NCBI GenBank assembly: GCA_964441755.1 | Contig: CAYTVG010000006.1 | Location: forward strand, 62,001-126,000 | Direction: 5' to 3' | DNA from: JAUMBM01 sp964441755 | Lineage (GTDB): Bacteria > Bacteroidota > Bacteroidia > Chitinophagales > Saprospiraceae | DNA: 64,000 bases | Part shown: positions 8,084 to 16,506 of the stretch, piece after piece | Numbering within the stretch: position 1 is the first letter of the stretch | Layout: every line of letters begins with the position of its first letter | Made by a program: the position numbers and the translations under genes | The notes under the pieces: generated by a model | The model's input: only the letters and a program-made list of their open reading frames with translations | Databases searched by the model: none | What the model was told of the DNA's origin: nothing

Positions 8084-10216
8084 ATGAGCTTTGACACAAA
8101 AGACATTCGCAACGTGGTATTACTAGGCCACCCCGGCTCGGGAAAAACGACTTTTTCGGAGTGTATGCTGTATGAAGCGAAGGAGACGTCGCGCCGGGGT
8201 AGTGTGCATGAGGGTAATACAACCTCTGATTTTTCTGCGCTGGAAAAGGATCGCGGTAACTCGATTTTCAGCACGCTGATGCATGCCAACTGGAAGAACA
8301 GCAAGATCAACATCATTGATACGCCGGGCTTTGACGATTTTGTGGGCGAAGTTATTTCTTCGCTGAAGGTGGGCGATACCGCCGTCATGATGCTCAATGC
8401 CAAGAGCGGTGTGGAAGTAGGTACTGAACTTATCTGGGAGAATATTGAAAAATTTGAAACACCTTGTCTGTTTGTTATCAATCATCTGGACAACGACAAG
8501 GCCGATTACGACACTACGCTTCAGCAGGCGAAGGCCCGCTTTGGCCATAAGGTGCTGCCGGTACAGTACCCCCTAAGCACCGGGGCTTCTTTTAATCATA
8601 TCATCGATGCGCTCACCATGGTGATGTATGCCTTTCCTGAGGGCGGCGGCAAACCGGAAAAAAAGCCTATTCCGGAAGCGGAGCTCGAGCGCGCGCGCGC
8701 CATGCACAACGCGCTGGTGGAGGCTGCTGCTGAAAATGAAGAAGGGCTGATGGAAAAATTCTTCGAGGCGGGCACCCTGACGGAAGAAGAGCTCACCGCC
8801 GGCCTGCGCGTTGCTATTGCTCACCAGCAGATCTGCCCCGTCTTTTGCTGCTCTGCGGAAAAAAATATGGGTAGTGGCCGCATCATGGGATTCATCAACG
8901 ATGTGTGCCCCAGCCCTGCTGACCGGCCGGCTGCTAAGCTGGCCAGCGGAAGCACACTGACTTGCAATACTGCCGATCCTGTAACGACCATCCTGATTTT
9001 CAAAACGATGACTGAGCCGCGGGTCGGCAATGTGTCTTACTTCAAAGTATACTCGGGACGTCTGCGCGCAGGTGACGAGCTCATCAATGCATCCAACGGC
9101 AACCACGAGCGATTTGGGCATATCAGCATTGCCAACGGTAAGGACCGGGCCGACGTGACAGAACTCAGGGCAGGTGACATAGGGGTGGCTGTCAAGCTTA
9201 AAGATGCACATACCAATCAGACACTCAATACCAAAGGAAGCGAACGTCAGATTGAGCCGATACATTTCCCCGCGTCCCGCATACGCACTGCTGTTGAAGT
9301 GGTGGGCAGCAAGGGTGATCTCGAAAAAATGATGAAAGCCTTGCACACCATGGAAGAGGAAGATCCCACGCTGCATGTCGAACAGTCGGCCGCGCTCCAC
9401 CAGATACTGCTGCACGGACAAGGGCAGCTTCACCTCGACCTGGTGAAGTACCGACTCGAAAAAATCTATGACGTGCATGTGGAGTTTGTACGGCCGCGTA
9501 TTGACTACCGCGAGACCATCACCCGCGAAGCCAATACAATGTACCGCCACAAAAAACAGTCCGGCGGCGCGGGGCAGTTTGCAGAAGTACACATGCGTAT
9601 CGAGCCTTATCACGAAGGTATGCCTGAGCCCGCCGGGCTCACCGTGCGCAACAAGGAAATTGAGGAGTTGCCCTGGGGTGGTAAGTTGGCTTTCTACTGG
9701 TGTATCGTCGGCGGTTCTATCGATTCCAAGTACAGCAATGCCATCAAGAAAGGTATCATGCAGAAAATGGAAGAAGGCCCCCTCACGGGCTCCCGCTGCC
9801 GCGATATTCGCGTCTCTGTGTTTGACGGAAAAATGCATGCCGTGGATTCCAACGACATGGCTTTCATGCTGGCTTCCAGCCAGGCATTCAAGCAGGCATT
9901 CCGCGAGGCCGGCCCGCAGATCCTAGAGCCAATCTTCAATCTCGAAGTATTGTGTGCAGACGATGTCATGGGGGATATCATGAGCGACCTGCAGACAAGA
10001 AGAGCTATCATTACGGGTATGGATGCCGATGGCCACTACCAAAAAATCATGGCTAAGGTGCCTCAGTACGAACTATATCAATATGCATCCGCAATTCGGC
10101 AGCTGACGCAGGGGCGTGCCAAATTTGCACGCTATTTTGCAGAGTATCAGGCTACACCGCATGATGTTCAAAACAAGCTTGTCGAAGCTTACAAGGCGGA
10201 GGAGGCGGAGGCCTGA
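8084..10216 (+). CDS. EF-G paralogue (EF-G2-like translation factor) with altered GTPase motifs
   Basis: A 710-residue protein with the five-domain layout of elongation factor G, which moves tRNA and mRNA through the ribosome. The P-loop (GHPGSGKTT, about residues 15-23) is intact. The G3 motif reads DTPGFDDF (79-86) instead of DTPGHVDF, so the catalytic His is Phe83. G4 reads NHLD (133-136) instead of NKxD. Canonical EF-G keeps both, so GTP hydrolysis and guanine selectivity are probably weakened. Bacteroides species are known to carry an EF-G2 reported to work without GTP hydrolysis, and this looks like the same branch. It is not part of a str operon (no rpsL, rpsG or tuf nearby), which supports a paralogue rather than the main fusA. 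Confidence 0.85.
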   Translation: MSFDTKDIRNVVLLGHPGSGKTTFSECMLYEAKETSRRGSVHEGNTTSDFSALEKDRGNSIFSTLMHANWKNSKINIIDTPGFDDFVGEVISSLKVGDTAVMMLNAKSGVEVGTELIWENIEKFETPCLFVINHLDNDKADYDTTLQQAKARFGHKVLPVQYPLSTGASFNHIIDALTMVMYAFPEGGGKPEKKPIPEAELERARAMHNALVEAAAENEEGLMEKFFEAGTLTEEELTAGLRVAIAHQQICPVFCCSAEKNMGSGRIMGFINDVCPSPADRPAAKLASGSTLTCNTADPVTTILIFKTMTEPRVGNVSYFKVYSGRLRAGDELINASNGNHERFGHISIANGKDRADVTELRAGDIGVAVKLKDAHTNQTLNTKGSERQIEPIHFPASRIRTAVEVVGSKGDLEKMMKALHTMEEEDPTLHVEQSAALHQILLHGQGQLHLDLVKYRLEKIYDVHVEFVRPRIDYRETITREANTMYRHKKQSGGAGQFAEVHMRIEPYHEGMPEPAGLTVRNKEIEELPWGGKLAFYWCIVGGSIDSKYSNAIKKGIMQKMEEGPLTGSRCRDIRVSVFDGKMHAVDSNDMAFMLASSQAFKQAFREAGPQILEPIFNLEVLCADDVMGDIMSDLQTRRAIITGMDADGHYQKIMAKVPQYELYQYASAIRQLTQGRAKFARYFAEYQATPHDVQNKLVEAYKAEEAEA

Positions 10217-10225
10217 GCATAATAA

Positions 10226-10275
10226 ATACAAAGGGTAACTTTGGCGGCCTCAGCCGCCAAAGTTACCCTTTGTAT
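10226..10275. terminator. GC-cored hairpin between convergent genes
   Basis: A perfect inverted repeat with 23-bp arms and loop CTCA. The inner core is TTTGGCGGC / GCCGCCAAA and the outer arm ATACAAAGGGTAAC is unique to this site. It lies ten bases past the EF-G2 stop and probably serves as a terminator. Confidence 0.65.
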
Positions 10276-10278
10276 GGT

Positions 10279-10318
10279 CACTGATTTTTGATTTTTTGTG
10301 AAAAACCAAAAATCAGTG
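10279..10318. terminator. AT-rich hairpin overlapping the 3' end of the nuclease-like gene
   Basis: Arms CACTGATTTTTG and its complement, with T and A runs at the centre. It forms a pair with the GC-cored hairpin next to it. The right arm includes the stop codon of the minus-strand gene, so it can terminate that transcript. Confidence 0.6.
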
Positions 10319-10933
10319 GGTGTTTGATCCTGCATTTACTTCCCCTTCCAGGGCAACCGATATACCCGCCAGTCCGGGCTGGTTAGGTCTGATAATCTGA
10401 AGCCCGGGCAGATTGGCAGGCCAGTGAACAGCTGCCCACTTGGCTAAATCCCCATACAGGCCGGCATCTGTATCCTGCATGGCGAGGCAACACACAATCT
10501 CTGCATTTTCCGACAGGGCTCGATAAGCCCTGGCCCAAAAGAGCCACTCTCCGCTCAGCCATTTCAGCCTATGTACATAAGGGAATAACCATCGATACCA
10601 AAGAGATCTGGACCGATAAGCGTGTACAGCCGCAATACCACGGACGGTATCTTCCGTTTTTTGCAGCAGCTGAACACCCAGTGCTGCTGCCGACTTGATA
10701 ATAACAGGAAACTGTTGTTGCCGGGGGATAAAATTTTTGGCCTCTACAAGCCACAACCTGCCCGGGGGTTCTACCGCCACAAAGTCGACTCCCTTCAAGC
10801 CATGCCCGCTGAAACCCCTGAAATAAGTGTGCTGGTCGTACCTGCGGACCGACCAGTCAACAGGAAACCGGAAGAGCATACCACTCTCGCTATATACCCC
10901 CGGTGGGCGATTACCGGCATACTTCTCTACCAT
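10313..10933 (-). CDS. PD-(D/E)XK nuclease-like protein downstream of paaC
   Basis: A 206-residue protein of unknown function. The stretch GVDFVAVEP followed by LWLVEAKNF matches the D...ExK spacing of PD-(D/E)XK nuclease folds: Asp in GVDF, then Glu and Lys in VEAK. The rest is Trp/Tyr-rich and shows no second domain. The ATG at 10933 overlaps the paaC stop as ATGGTAG, a tight coupling. A start ten codons earlier is possible but would lie deeper inside paaC. Where paaD would be expected, this gene sits instead. It does not resemble the PaaD (MIP18-like) or PaaE (reductase) families. Nuclease activity is inferred from the motif only. Confidence 0.6.
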   Translation of the reverse strand: MVEKYAGNRPPGVYSESGMLFRFPVDWSVRRYDQHTYFRGFSGHGLKGVDFVAVEPPGRLWLVEAKNFIPRQQQFPVIIKSAAALGVQLLQKTEDTVRGIAAVHAYRSRSLWYRWLFPYVHRLKWLSGEWLFWARAYRALSENAEIVCCLAMQDTDAGLYGDLAKWAAVHWPANLPGLQIIRPNQPGLAGISVALEGEVNAGSNTH

Positions 10934-11685
10934 TCCATACCGGGATACACCCGCTGCATCCACTGCAAATCGGCCAACAGATAACCGAGGTGCTCACTAT
11001 GTATTCCTTGTTTACCCCCCCGTTGCATCCACGGGTTTTCAGGCACCTGCAGTGTAGCCTCACCAATTACTGCGAGTCTGCGTGCCGATACATGCCCGGC
11101 CAGTGACTGCAAATCGGCCCCCCAGCCAGCCTCGGCCGCTGCTGTATCCAGCGGGTCAGGCAGGAGAGCTTCCCCCCCGTACATCCACAGATCATCAAGC
11201 GCTGCCTGCATCTTTTGATGGCTAAGTTCCGTACCATCTCCCAGCCGTATCATCCACTCACTGGAGAAGCGCAGATGATAAGCAACTTCCTTTAAAGATT
11301 TGGCTGCAATAGCCCGTATGCGCTCGTCAGTGCTGTGGTGGCTGAACGCTTCGAGTTGTGCATAGTGAAAAGAATCGAAAAGAAACTGTCGGACTATTGT
11401 GTACGCCCAGTCTTCATTGGGCTGCTCCACGAGGAGTATATTGCGAAAGTCACCCACGTCTCGAAGCATCGCCAAAGAATCCTCATCGCGCCCCTGTCCC
11501 TCTATAGCTGCTGCCAGCGTCAGCCAGGCGCGCGCCTGACCTATCAGATCAAGCGCAATGTTTGTGATGGCAATATCCTGTTCCAAAACAGGCCCATGGC
11601 CACACCATTCACCTAATCGCTGACCCAGGATCAGAGAATTGTCACCAATTCGCAGTAAATACTCAAACTGTTGCGCTGTTGTCAT
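10927..11685 (-). CDS. paaC: Phenylacetyl-CoA epoxidase structural subunit PaaC
   Basis: The 252-residue PaaC subunit of the ring-1,2-phenylacetyl-CoA epoxidase. It is a ferritin-fold helical protein that pairs with PaaA and stabilises it without carrying the active di-iron site. Family-typical segments are LGQRLGEWCGHGPVLEQDIA near the N-terminus (about residues 20-39), NEDWAYTIVRQFLFD in the middle, and GKQGIHSEHLGYLLADLQ at the end. It follows paaB by 11 bases and overlaps the nuclease-like gene by seven bases, so it is the third gene of a minus-strand operon. Confidence 0.95.
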   Translation of the reverse strand: MTTAQQFEYLLRIGDNSLILGQRLGEWCGHGPVLEQDIAITNIALDLIGQARAWLTLAAAIEGQGRDEDSLAMLRDVGDFRNILLVEQPNEDWAYTIVRQFLFDSFHYAQLEAFSHHSTDERIRAIAAKSLKEVAYHLRFSSEWMIRLGDGTELSHQKMQAALDDLWMYGGEALLPDPLDTAAAEAGWGADLQSLAGHVSARRLAVIGEATLQVPENPWMQRGGKQGIHSEHLGYLLADLQWMQRVYPGMEW

Positions 11686-11696
11686 AGCCCTTTAGC

Positions 11697-11981
11697 TTAC
11701 ATATGCTTAATCCCCTCGGGCAGTGTATAAAAAGTGGGGTGGCGGTAGACCTTATCATTGGCTGGATCGAAAAGCGATTCATTTTGGTCAGGACTGGAAG
11801 CAGTGATGTGTCGGCTTTCCACCACCCAAATACTAATTCCTTCATTGCGGCGTGTGTACACGTCGCGGGCATTTTCGATGGCCATAGAAGCATCTGCCGC
11901 ATGCAGGCTGCCTACATGTTTGTGGCTGAGGCCGTTTTTTGCCCTTATAAACACTTCCCACAATGGCCATTCCTTATTCAT
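11697..11981 (-). CDS. paaB: Phenylacetyl-CoA epoxidase subunit PaaB
   Basis: A 94-residue PaaB, the small bridging subunit of the phenylacetyl-CoA epoxidase complex. The N-terminal WPLWEVFIRAKNGLSHKHVG and the stretch ARDVYTRRNEGISIWVV are characteristic of the family, and the length is normal. It sits between paaA (12-base gap) and paaC (11-base gap), the standard operon order. Confidence 0.95.
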   Translation of the reverse strand: MNKEWPLWEVFIRAKNGLSHKHVGSLHAADASMAIENARDVYTRRNEGISIWVVESRHITASSPDQNESLFDPANDKVYRHPTFYTLPEGIKHM

Positions 11982-11993
11982 AATACGAACAGA

Positions 11994-12959
11994 TTAAGCT
12001 ACCTGAACAGATTGGCGGTCGCTCTCGCGCTGCTGCCTTTTTTCGGCATAGGCCAAAGCAGCTTCCCGTACCCAGGCTCCTTCCTCATGCGCTTTTACAC
12101 GAGCCTTGATACGCTGTCGATTGCACGGACCATTACCCTTTAGAATTTCGTTGAACTCTTCCCAGTTGATAGGACTGAAATCATAATGCTGACGTTCTTC
12201 GTTCCAGCGAACGTTGGGATCGGGCACCGTCAGTCCGATGAGCTCCGCCTGGGGCACTGTAATGTCTACAAACCGCTGCCGGAGTTCGTCATTGGTGAAG
12301 CGTTTGATACGCCACGCCATGCTCTGCGCTGTATGCGGACTGTCCTGGTCACTGGGACCAAACATCATCAACGAGGGATACCACCACCTGTTGAGCGCAT
12401 CCTGTGCCATTTTTTTCTGCACCTCTGTACCCCTTGCGAGCGTGAGCATAATCTCGTACCCCTGGCGCTGATGGAAACTTTCTTCCTTACATATACGCAC
12501 CATAGCACGGGCATAAGGCCCGTAAGAAGTACGGCACAGAGGTACCTGGTTCATGATGGCAGCGCCATCAACAAGCCAGCCAACAGCCCCCATATCTGCC
12601 CAGCTAAGGGTAGGATAGTTGAAAATGCTACTGTATTTAGCCTTACCGGTGTGCAACTGCTCGAGCAATTCTTCCCGGTCAATGCCCAAAGTTTCACAGG
12701 CACTGTAGAGATATAATCCGTGACCCGCTTCATCCTGCACCTTTGCCAGCAACGCCAATTTTCTGCGAAGATTGGGCGCACGGGTTATCCAGTTGCCTTC
12801 GGGCAGCATCCCTACAATTTCTGAGTGGGCATGCTGTGATATCTGCCGGATGAGGGTGCGCCGATAAGCTTCCGGCATCCAGTCCTTAGGCTCTATTTTT
12901 TCATCGGCGTCGATGCGCGCCTGAAAGGCTACTGCCCGCAACTGCTCATTGTCTGCCAT
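11994..12959 (-). CDS. paaA: Phenylacetyl-CoA epoxidase catalytic subunit PaaA
   Basis: The 321-residue di-iron oxygenase subunit that epoxidises the aromatic ring of phenylacetyl-CoA, the committed step of aerobic phenylacetate breakdown. Di-iron ligand motifs are visible as DEAGH (about residue 96) and EESFH (about 165). The family-typical LLEQLHTGKAKYSSIFNYPT lies between them. It is the first gene of a minus-strand run paaA-paaB-paaC-nuclease-like. The reductase (PaaE), maturation factor (PaaD) and ring-opening genes are absent from this window and must be elsewhere if the pathway works. A TAnnTTTG promoter box and a palindrome lie just upstream. Confidence 0.96.
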   Translation of the reverse strand: MADNEQLRAVAFQARIDADEKIEPKDWMPEAYRRTLIRQISQHAHSEIVGMLPEGNWITRAPNLRRKLALLAKVQDEAGHGLYLYSACETLGIDREELLEQLHTGKAKYSSIFNYPTLSWADMGAVGWLVDGAAIMNQVPLCRTSYGPYARAMVRICKEESFHQRQGYEIMLTLARGTEVQKKMAQDALNRWWYPSLMMFGPSDQDSPHTAQSMAWRIKRFTNDELRQRFVDITVPQAELIGLTVPDPNVRWNEERQHYDFSPINWEEFNEILKGNGPCNRQRIKARVKAHEEGAWVREAALAYAEKRQQRESDRQSVQVA

Positions 12960-12986
12960 ATAATGTTGTCATTTATACCACTTGTG

Positions 12987-12994
12987 CAAAGGTA
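12987..12994 (-). promoter_or_regulatory. -7 promoter box for the paa operon
   Basis: On the minus strand the sequence reads TACCTTTG, a full match to the Bacteroidota -7 box TAnnTTTG, 28 bases upstream of the paaA ATG. The -33 region falls inside or next to the palindrome at 13011-13026. Confidence 0.5.
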
Positions 12995-13010
12995 AAGGAA
13001 TAACCGATGC

Positions 13011-13026
13011 GAACGAACGTTTGTTC
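13011..13026. promoter_or_regulatory. Palindrome overlapping the paa promoter, TetR-type operator candidate
   Basis: GAACGAACGTTTGTTC is an inverted repeat with one mismatched pair out of eight. It overlaps the expected -33 region of the paaA promoter. TetR-family repressors of phenylacetate and fatty-acid degradation genes bind operators of this look. No TetR gene lies in the window. Confidence 0.4.
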
Positions 13027-13053
13027 ATTTTTTTCGATAAAAAAAGGATAGCC

Positions 13054-13139
13054 AGTAGCCTTTGGGGCAGTTGCTGCCCCAAAGGCTACTAGCGCCGGCG
13101 GAGCGTTTTTGATTTTTTTCAAAAAACAACCCGCCCCGC
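13054..13139. terminator. Paired hairpins after the PhoD-like gene
   Basis: The first hairpin, 13054-13090, has perfect 16-bp arms (AGTAGCCTTTGGGGCA) and loop GTTGC. The second, 13098-13139, is an imperfect repeat with central T7 and A6 runs (GCGGAGCG ... CCGCCCCGC). They lie 27-112 bp past the stop of the minus-strand phosphatase gene. Confidence 0.6.
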
Positions 13140-13165
13140 TAAGGCAGTACATTCAGCGGCTGTAG

Positions 13166-14488
13166 TTAGCGTCCCGGCGCCTTGAGGCTTCGCTGCCAAA
13201 GTTCATTACCCGCTGCATCAAATACCTGTATCAGCATTTCACGGGCTGTCCGCGGTCCGCTGAAGGTAAGCATACCGAAGTTGCGCTGCGTAACCAGTGT
13301 CCCTTCCACACGGTTGTCATTGACCTCTCTTACATTAGAAGCAGGACCAGAGGTTAGGGGAGAAACGGTGAGGTCGTACACGACGTTGCCTGCAGCATTG
13401 GTATACTGGCTGAGCTCGGTATGATGCCGGTCACCGGTGAGAAAGACCACGCCTTTGATATTTTCTTCTTCGATCCGCTTCAGCAGCCATTCACGCTCTT
13501 CGGGGCATACATTTGCATACGTTTCATAGACTTTGGCCGTGTTGAGCACCTGTCCCCCGATAGCTACCAGCTTGAAGGGAGCCTGACTGGCAGCGAGCGC
13601 GTCAATCAGCCATTCCCGCTGGGTTTCGCCCATGATGGTACAATCGCCTGTTTTGCGGTCATTGGGTGCCCGATGGTAACGGTCATCCAGCAGGAAAAAA
13701 TGCATGTCGTTGTGTTCAAACCATGAGGTAATACCCTTTTCACCATTGACCCCGAAGGATGGGTTTCCCCAGAAGAGCCGGAAAGCTTCCAGAGCAACAT
13801 CTTTGTGGACGAAGCTGCGGTCACTGTCATTAGGGCCAAAATCATGATCATCCCAAATGGCATAATGATGCGTGCTGGCCAGCAGCGGCTGTAATTCTGC
13901 CGTGGCGCGGGCATGTGTATTGCGGTGCATAATGCCCGTACGGCTGTAAAAATCGCCCTCCCGGAGGTAGATATTATCGCCCAGCCACAGCATCAGATCG
14001 GGACGTCGGTTGTATATCGACTGAAAAATGCCGTATTCGCCCCCATACGCGCGACCGGGCCGGTCATACTCAGGCTCATTGAAGTAAGAGCAGCTGCCGA
14101 GTGCGACCGTGAAGGGAGGCGGGTCTGTTCGAAACCGCCAAAGTACCTGAGACTTGAAGTATTGCGGATAAGGCCGCTCTATCGGCTGCCCGTTAATCAA
14201 CAATTGATACCCGTACACTTTTCCGGGCGTCAGCTGATCTGCAACCAATTTGGCGGTGAATACACCCTCCTTTTGGGTCATTGCTTTATCCGTATAATAG
14301 CGGGTAGCTGGCTGAAGGCTATCCCAATAGACAAATTGCACTTCGGCAGCAGAAGTTGTCTGCACCCACAGCAGCGCTTCCCGCATATCGACATACCCGA
14401 CCATTGGCCCTGCTTTTAACAAGCTAGCCTGCGCACTCATTTCAAGCTGAGCTATCAGCAGCACAAACCCTAAAAAGAAAATCCTCAT
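13166..14488 (-). CDS. PhoD-like secreted phosphatase
   Basis: A 440-residue member of the PhoD-like alkaline phosphatase/phosphodiesterase group of the metallophosphatase superfamily. It is expected to release phosphate from organic esters outside the cytoplasm. From the ATG at 14488 the protein opens with a signal peptide (MRIFFLGFVLLIAQLEMSAQA). A fibronectin-like N-terminal part precedes the metal-site motifs GSCSYFNEPEYD, LWLGDNIYLRE, YAIWDDHDFGPND and TGDRHHTE. A longer frame beginning 14 codons earlier would spoil the signal peptide. It is a single gene on the minus strand with paired hairpins behind it. The substrate is not predictable from sequence. Confidence 0.88.
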   Translation of the reverse strand: MRIFFLGFVLLIAQLEMSAQASLLKAGPMVGYVDMREALLWVQTTSAAEVQFVYWDSLQPATRYYTDKAMTQKEGVFTAKLVADQLTPGKVYGYQLLINGQPIERPYPQYFKSQVLWRFRTDPPPFTVALGSCSYFNEPEYDRPGRAYGGEYGIFQSIYNRRPDLMLWLGDNIYLREGDFYSRTGIMHRNTHARATAELQPLLASTHHYAIWDDHDFGPNDSDRSFVHKDVALEAFRLFWGNPSFGVNGEKGITSWFEHNDMHFFLLDDRYHRAPNDRKTGDCTIMGETQREWLIDALAASQAPFKLVAIGGQVLNTAKVYETYANVCPEEREWLLKRIEEENIKGVVFLTGDRHHTELSQYTNAAGNVVYDLTVSPLTSGPASNVREVNDNRVEGTLVTQRNFGMLTFSGPRTAREMLIQVFDAAGNELWQRSLKAPGR

Positions 14489-14638
14489 GACTTTTTTTTG
14501 ATAAAAGTAAAAAAAAATTGCTTTTAACAAGCGAAAGATGGTTTATGTATACGTTAAATGTGCTGACAATTGTCAACTGCCTGCAACACATACTTCTCAT
14601 TCATCCTCAGGCACATTTTTTATCTCAATACCAGTACT

Positions 14639-16285
14639 ATGTCAAAGTTTGCATTACAGCTGGCGCTATGGCTGTCAGTTATTTTTCTCTCTTCTCCCGG
14701 CATGATGGCTCAGGTCAGCTGTATCCGGGGCAACTGCGACAGTGGCAACGGGTTGGCCGAGTTTCCTGATGGTGCGCGCTATGAGGGAGATTTTCAGGCG
14801 GGTAAGATGCATGGCAGGGGCATACTCACCTATGCCGATGGCAGCAAGTATATAGGTAATTGGCAGCAGAACCATCGCATGGGACGCGGCCGACTGGTGC
14901 TGATTGACGGTAGTGAATATTTGGGTGAGTTTGTCAATAATGTTTTTCATGGGCAAGGTGTCATGAAATACGCCAACGGCAACCACTATGAAGGTAGCTG
15001 GATGAATGGTCAGCCATCCGGCTGGGGTATTTTTACATTTGCCAACGGAGACAACTACCAGGGCAATCTGCGCGATGGTCAGCTGGATGGACGAGGTGTC
15101 ATGCGATACGGCAATGGCAGTCAATATGATGGCGAATGGAGGGCTAATCTCCGACACGGGAGCGGCAACATGACCTATCCGGGCTACGAATCCATAAGCG
15201 GGCGATGGACAGAAGATCAATACCTGTTTGACTGGGGACGCATGTCCTTTGCTGAGGACACCACCACTTTTGCTGACTGCAATACGGTTCCCTGTGACCG
15301 GATCAAGGGAAAAATGGTGCTTGGCGGCGGAGTCCGCTTCATGGGCGAATTTATAGCCGGTCTGCCTCAGGGGATGGGCATCGCTCATTTTCCCGACGGT
15401 AATCGTTATGAAGGAGGATGGAAGCTGTTTGCGCCCGAGGGCAGAGGTGTTATGTACGGAGCAGACGGCAGCATTCGGGCCGGTATATGGCAAAATGGAG
15501 AATTGATATGGACACTCTTTTCAGCTGCTTTGCCTGCACAACCAGAAGTCGCGGTGAAGAGCGACACAGCCATTCGGATATGGGCAGTAATCGTGGGGGC
15601 TGCCCGTTATACCCACATGCCCTCGCTGCGCTATGCGGATGACGATGCTTACCAGATTTATGCTTTTCTCAAAAGCCCCGAAGGAGGCGCCCTGCCTGAT
15701 AACCAGTTGCGACTGCTCATCGATGAAGATGCCACCCGCGAAAATGTACTTGCAGCCATGCGTTCTACTTTTCTGCAGGCGGATGATAACGACGTCGTCA
15801 TACTGTACTTTTCCGGCCACGGACTACCGGGTGCCTTTCTGCCGGTTGACTACGATGGCTATCACTTCCGGCTCGAACACGACGAGATTAGTGAGTTGCT
15901 GCGACAAAGCAGAGCACGTCACAAGGTAGTCATGGCAGACGCCTGTCACTCGGGCAGCCTGCTGGCTGCCAGGACGGCTTCCAATATCGAAATTTCCCGC
16001 TATTACAATGCGCTTGAGCAGAGCAAAGGAGGCACAGCGCTCCTGCTCTCTTCTAAAAGTGAAGAATACTCGCTGGAGGACAAAGGACTTCGATCCGGAA
16101 TTTTTAGTCATTTTCTGATCCGGGGACTCAAGGGAGAAGCTGATTCCGATAACAACCGGATTGTTAGCATCACAGAATTGTTTACCTTTGTACACAAGCA
16201 GGTAAGGCTTTATACTGGTAATATTCAGACGCCCACCATCACTGGCAGCTACGACGCTCAAATGCCCGTATCGTTTGTCCGCTGA
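14639..16285 (+). CDS. Secreted MORN-repeat caspase-like protease (first of a tandem pair)
   Basis: A 548-residue exported protein. A signal peptide (about residues 1-25) is followed by a Cys pair (SCIRGNC) and about eight MORN repeats of 23 residues (YEGDFQAGKMHGRGILTYADG type, roughly residues 48-290). A C-terminal peptidase C14 caspase-like domain spans roughly 302-530. The catalytic dyad is present: His394 in SGHG and Cys436 in DACHSG. The Asp two residues before the Cys is typical of metacaspases and orthocaspases that cut after Arg or Lys. The ATG at 14639 is chosen because it gives a clean signal peptide; the 23 upstream codons do not. The neighbouring gene is a paralogue with the same architecture. 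The biological target is unknown. Confidence 0.88.
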   Translation: MSKFALQLALWLSVIFLSSPGMMAQVSCIRGNCDSGNGLAEFPDGARYEGDFQAGKMHGRGILTYADGSKYIGNWQQNHRMGRGRLVLIDGSEYLGEFVNNVFHGQGVMKYANGNHYEGSWMNGQPSGWGIFTFANGDNYQGNLRDGQLDGRGVMRYGNGSQYDGEWRANLRHGSGNMTYPGYESISGRWTEDQYLFDWGRMSFAEDTTTFADCNTVPCDRIKGKMVLGGGVRFMGEFIAGLPQGMGIAHFPDGNRYEGGWKLFAPEGRGVMYGADGSIRAGIWQNGELIWTLFSAALPAQPEVAVKSDTAIRIWAVIVGAARYTHMPSLRYADDDAYQIYAFLKSPEGGALPDNQLRLLIDEDATRENVLAAMRSTFLQADDNDVVILYFSGHGLPGAFLPVDYDGYHFRLEHDEISELLRQSRARHKVVMADACHSGSLLAARTASNIEISRYYNALEQSKGGTALLLSSKSEEYSLEDKGLRSGIFSHFLIRGLKGEADSDNNRIVSITELFTFVHKQVRLYTGNIQTPTITGSYDAQMPVSFVR

Positions 16286-16331
16286 TGTCCCCCCCTCCGG
16301 GCTTTTTTACCATAAGCCTGCTGCGCCTGAT

Positions 16332-16360
16332 GTATTTTGCTGCCAAAGGCAGTAAAATAC
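16332..16360. terminator. Hairpin between the two MORN-caspase genes
   Basis: GTATTTTGCTGCC-AAA-GGCAGTAAAATAC, 13-bp arms with one wobble pair, 46 bases past the first caspase stop. It probably separates the two transcripts in part, which suggests the second gene may have its own promoter. Confidence 0.5.
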
Positions 16361-16506
16361 AAGATTGCCTCTGTGCTCATTTTTACAAAAATAAGCATTG
16401 ATGCAAAGCATGCCCGGGCAGCTGAGGCTGCCTTGACGTGCTTGCTGCTGCCTGATCCCTGCCGCTCTTTGGCGCCTGTTCTTTCCAAAAAACAACATAA
16501 CTTGCT

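Noticed and set aside
8573..9838. 421-codon minus-strand frame opposite the EF-G2 gene
   Set aside because: The overlapping sense gene is a clear EF-G paralogue across its whole length. The antisense frame is a by-product of codon bias.
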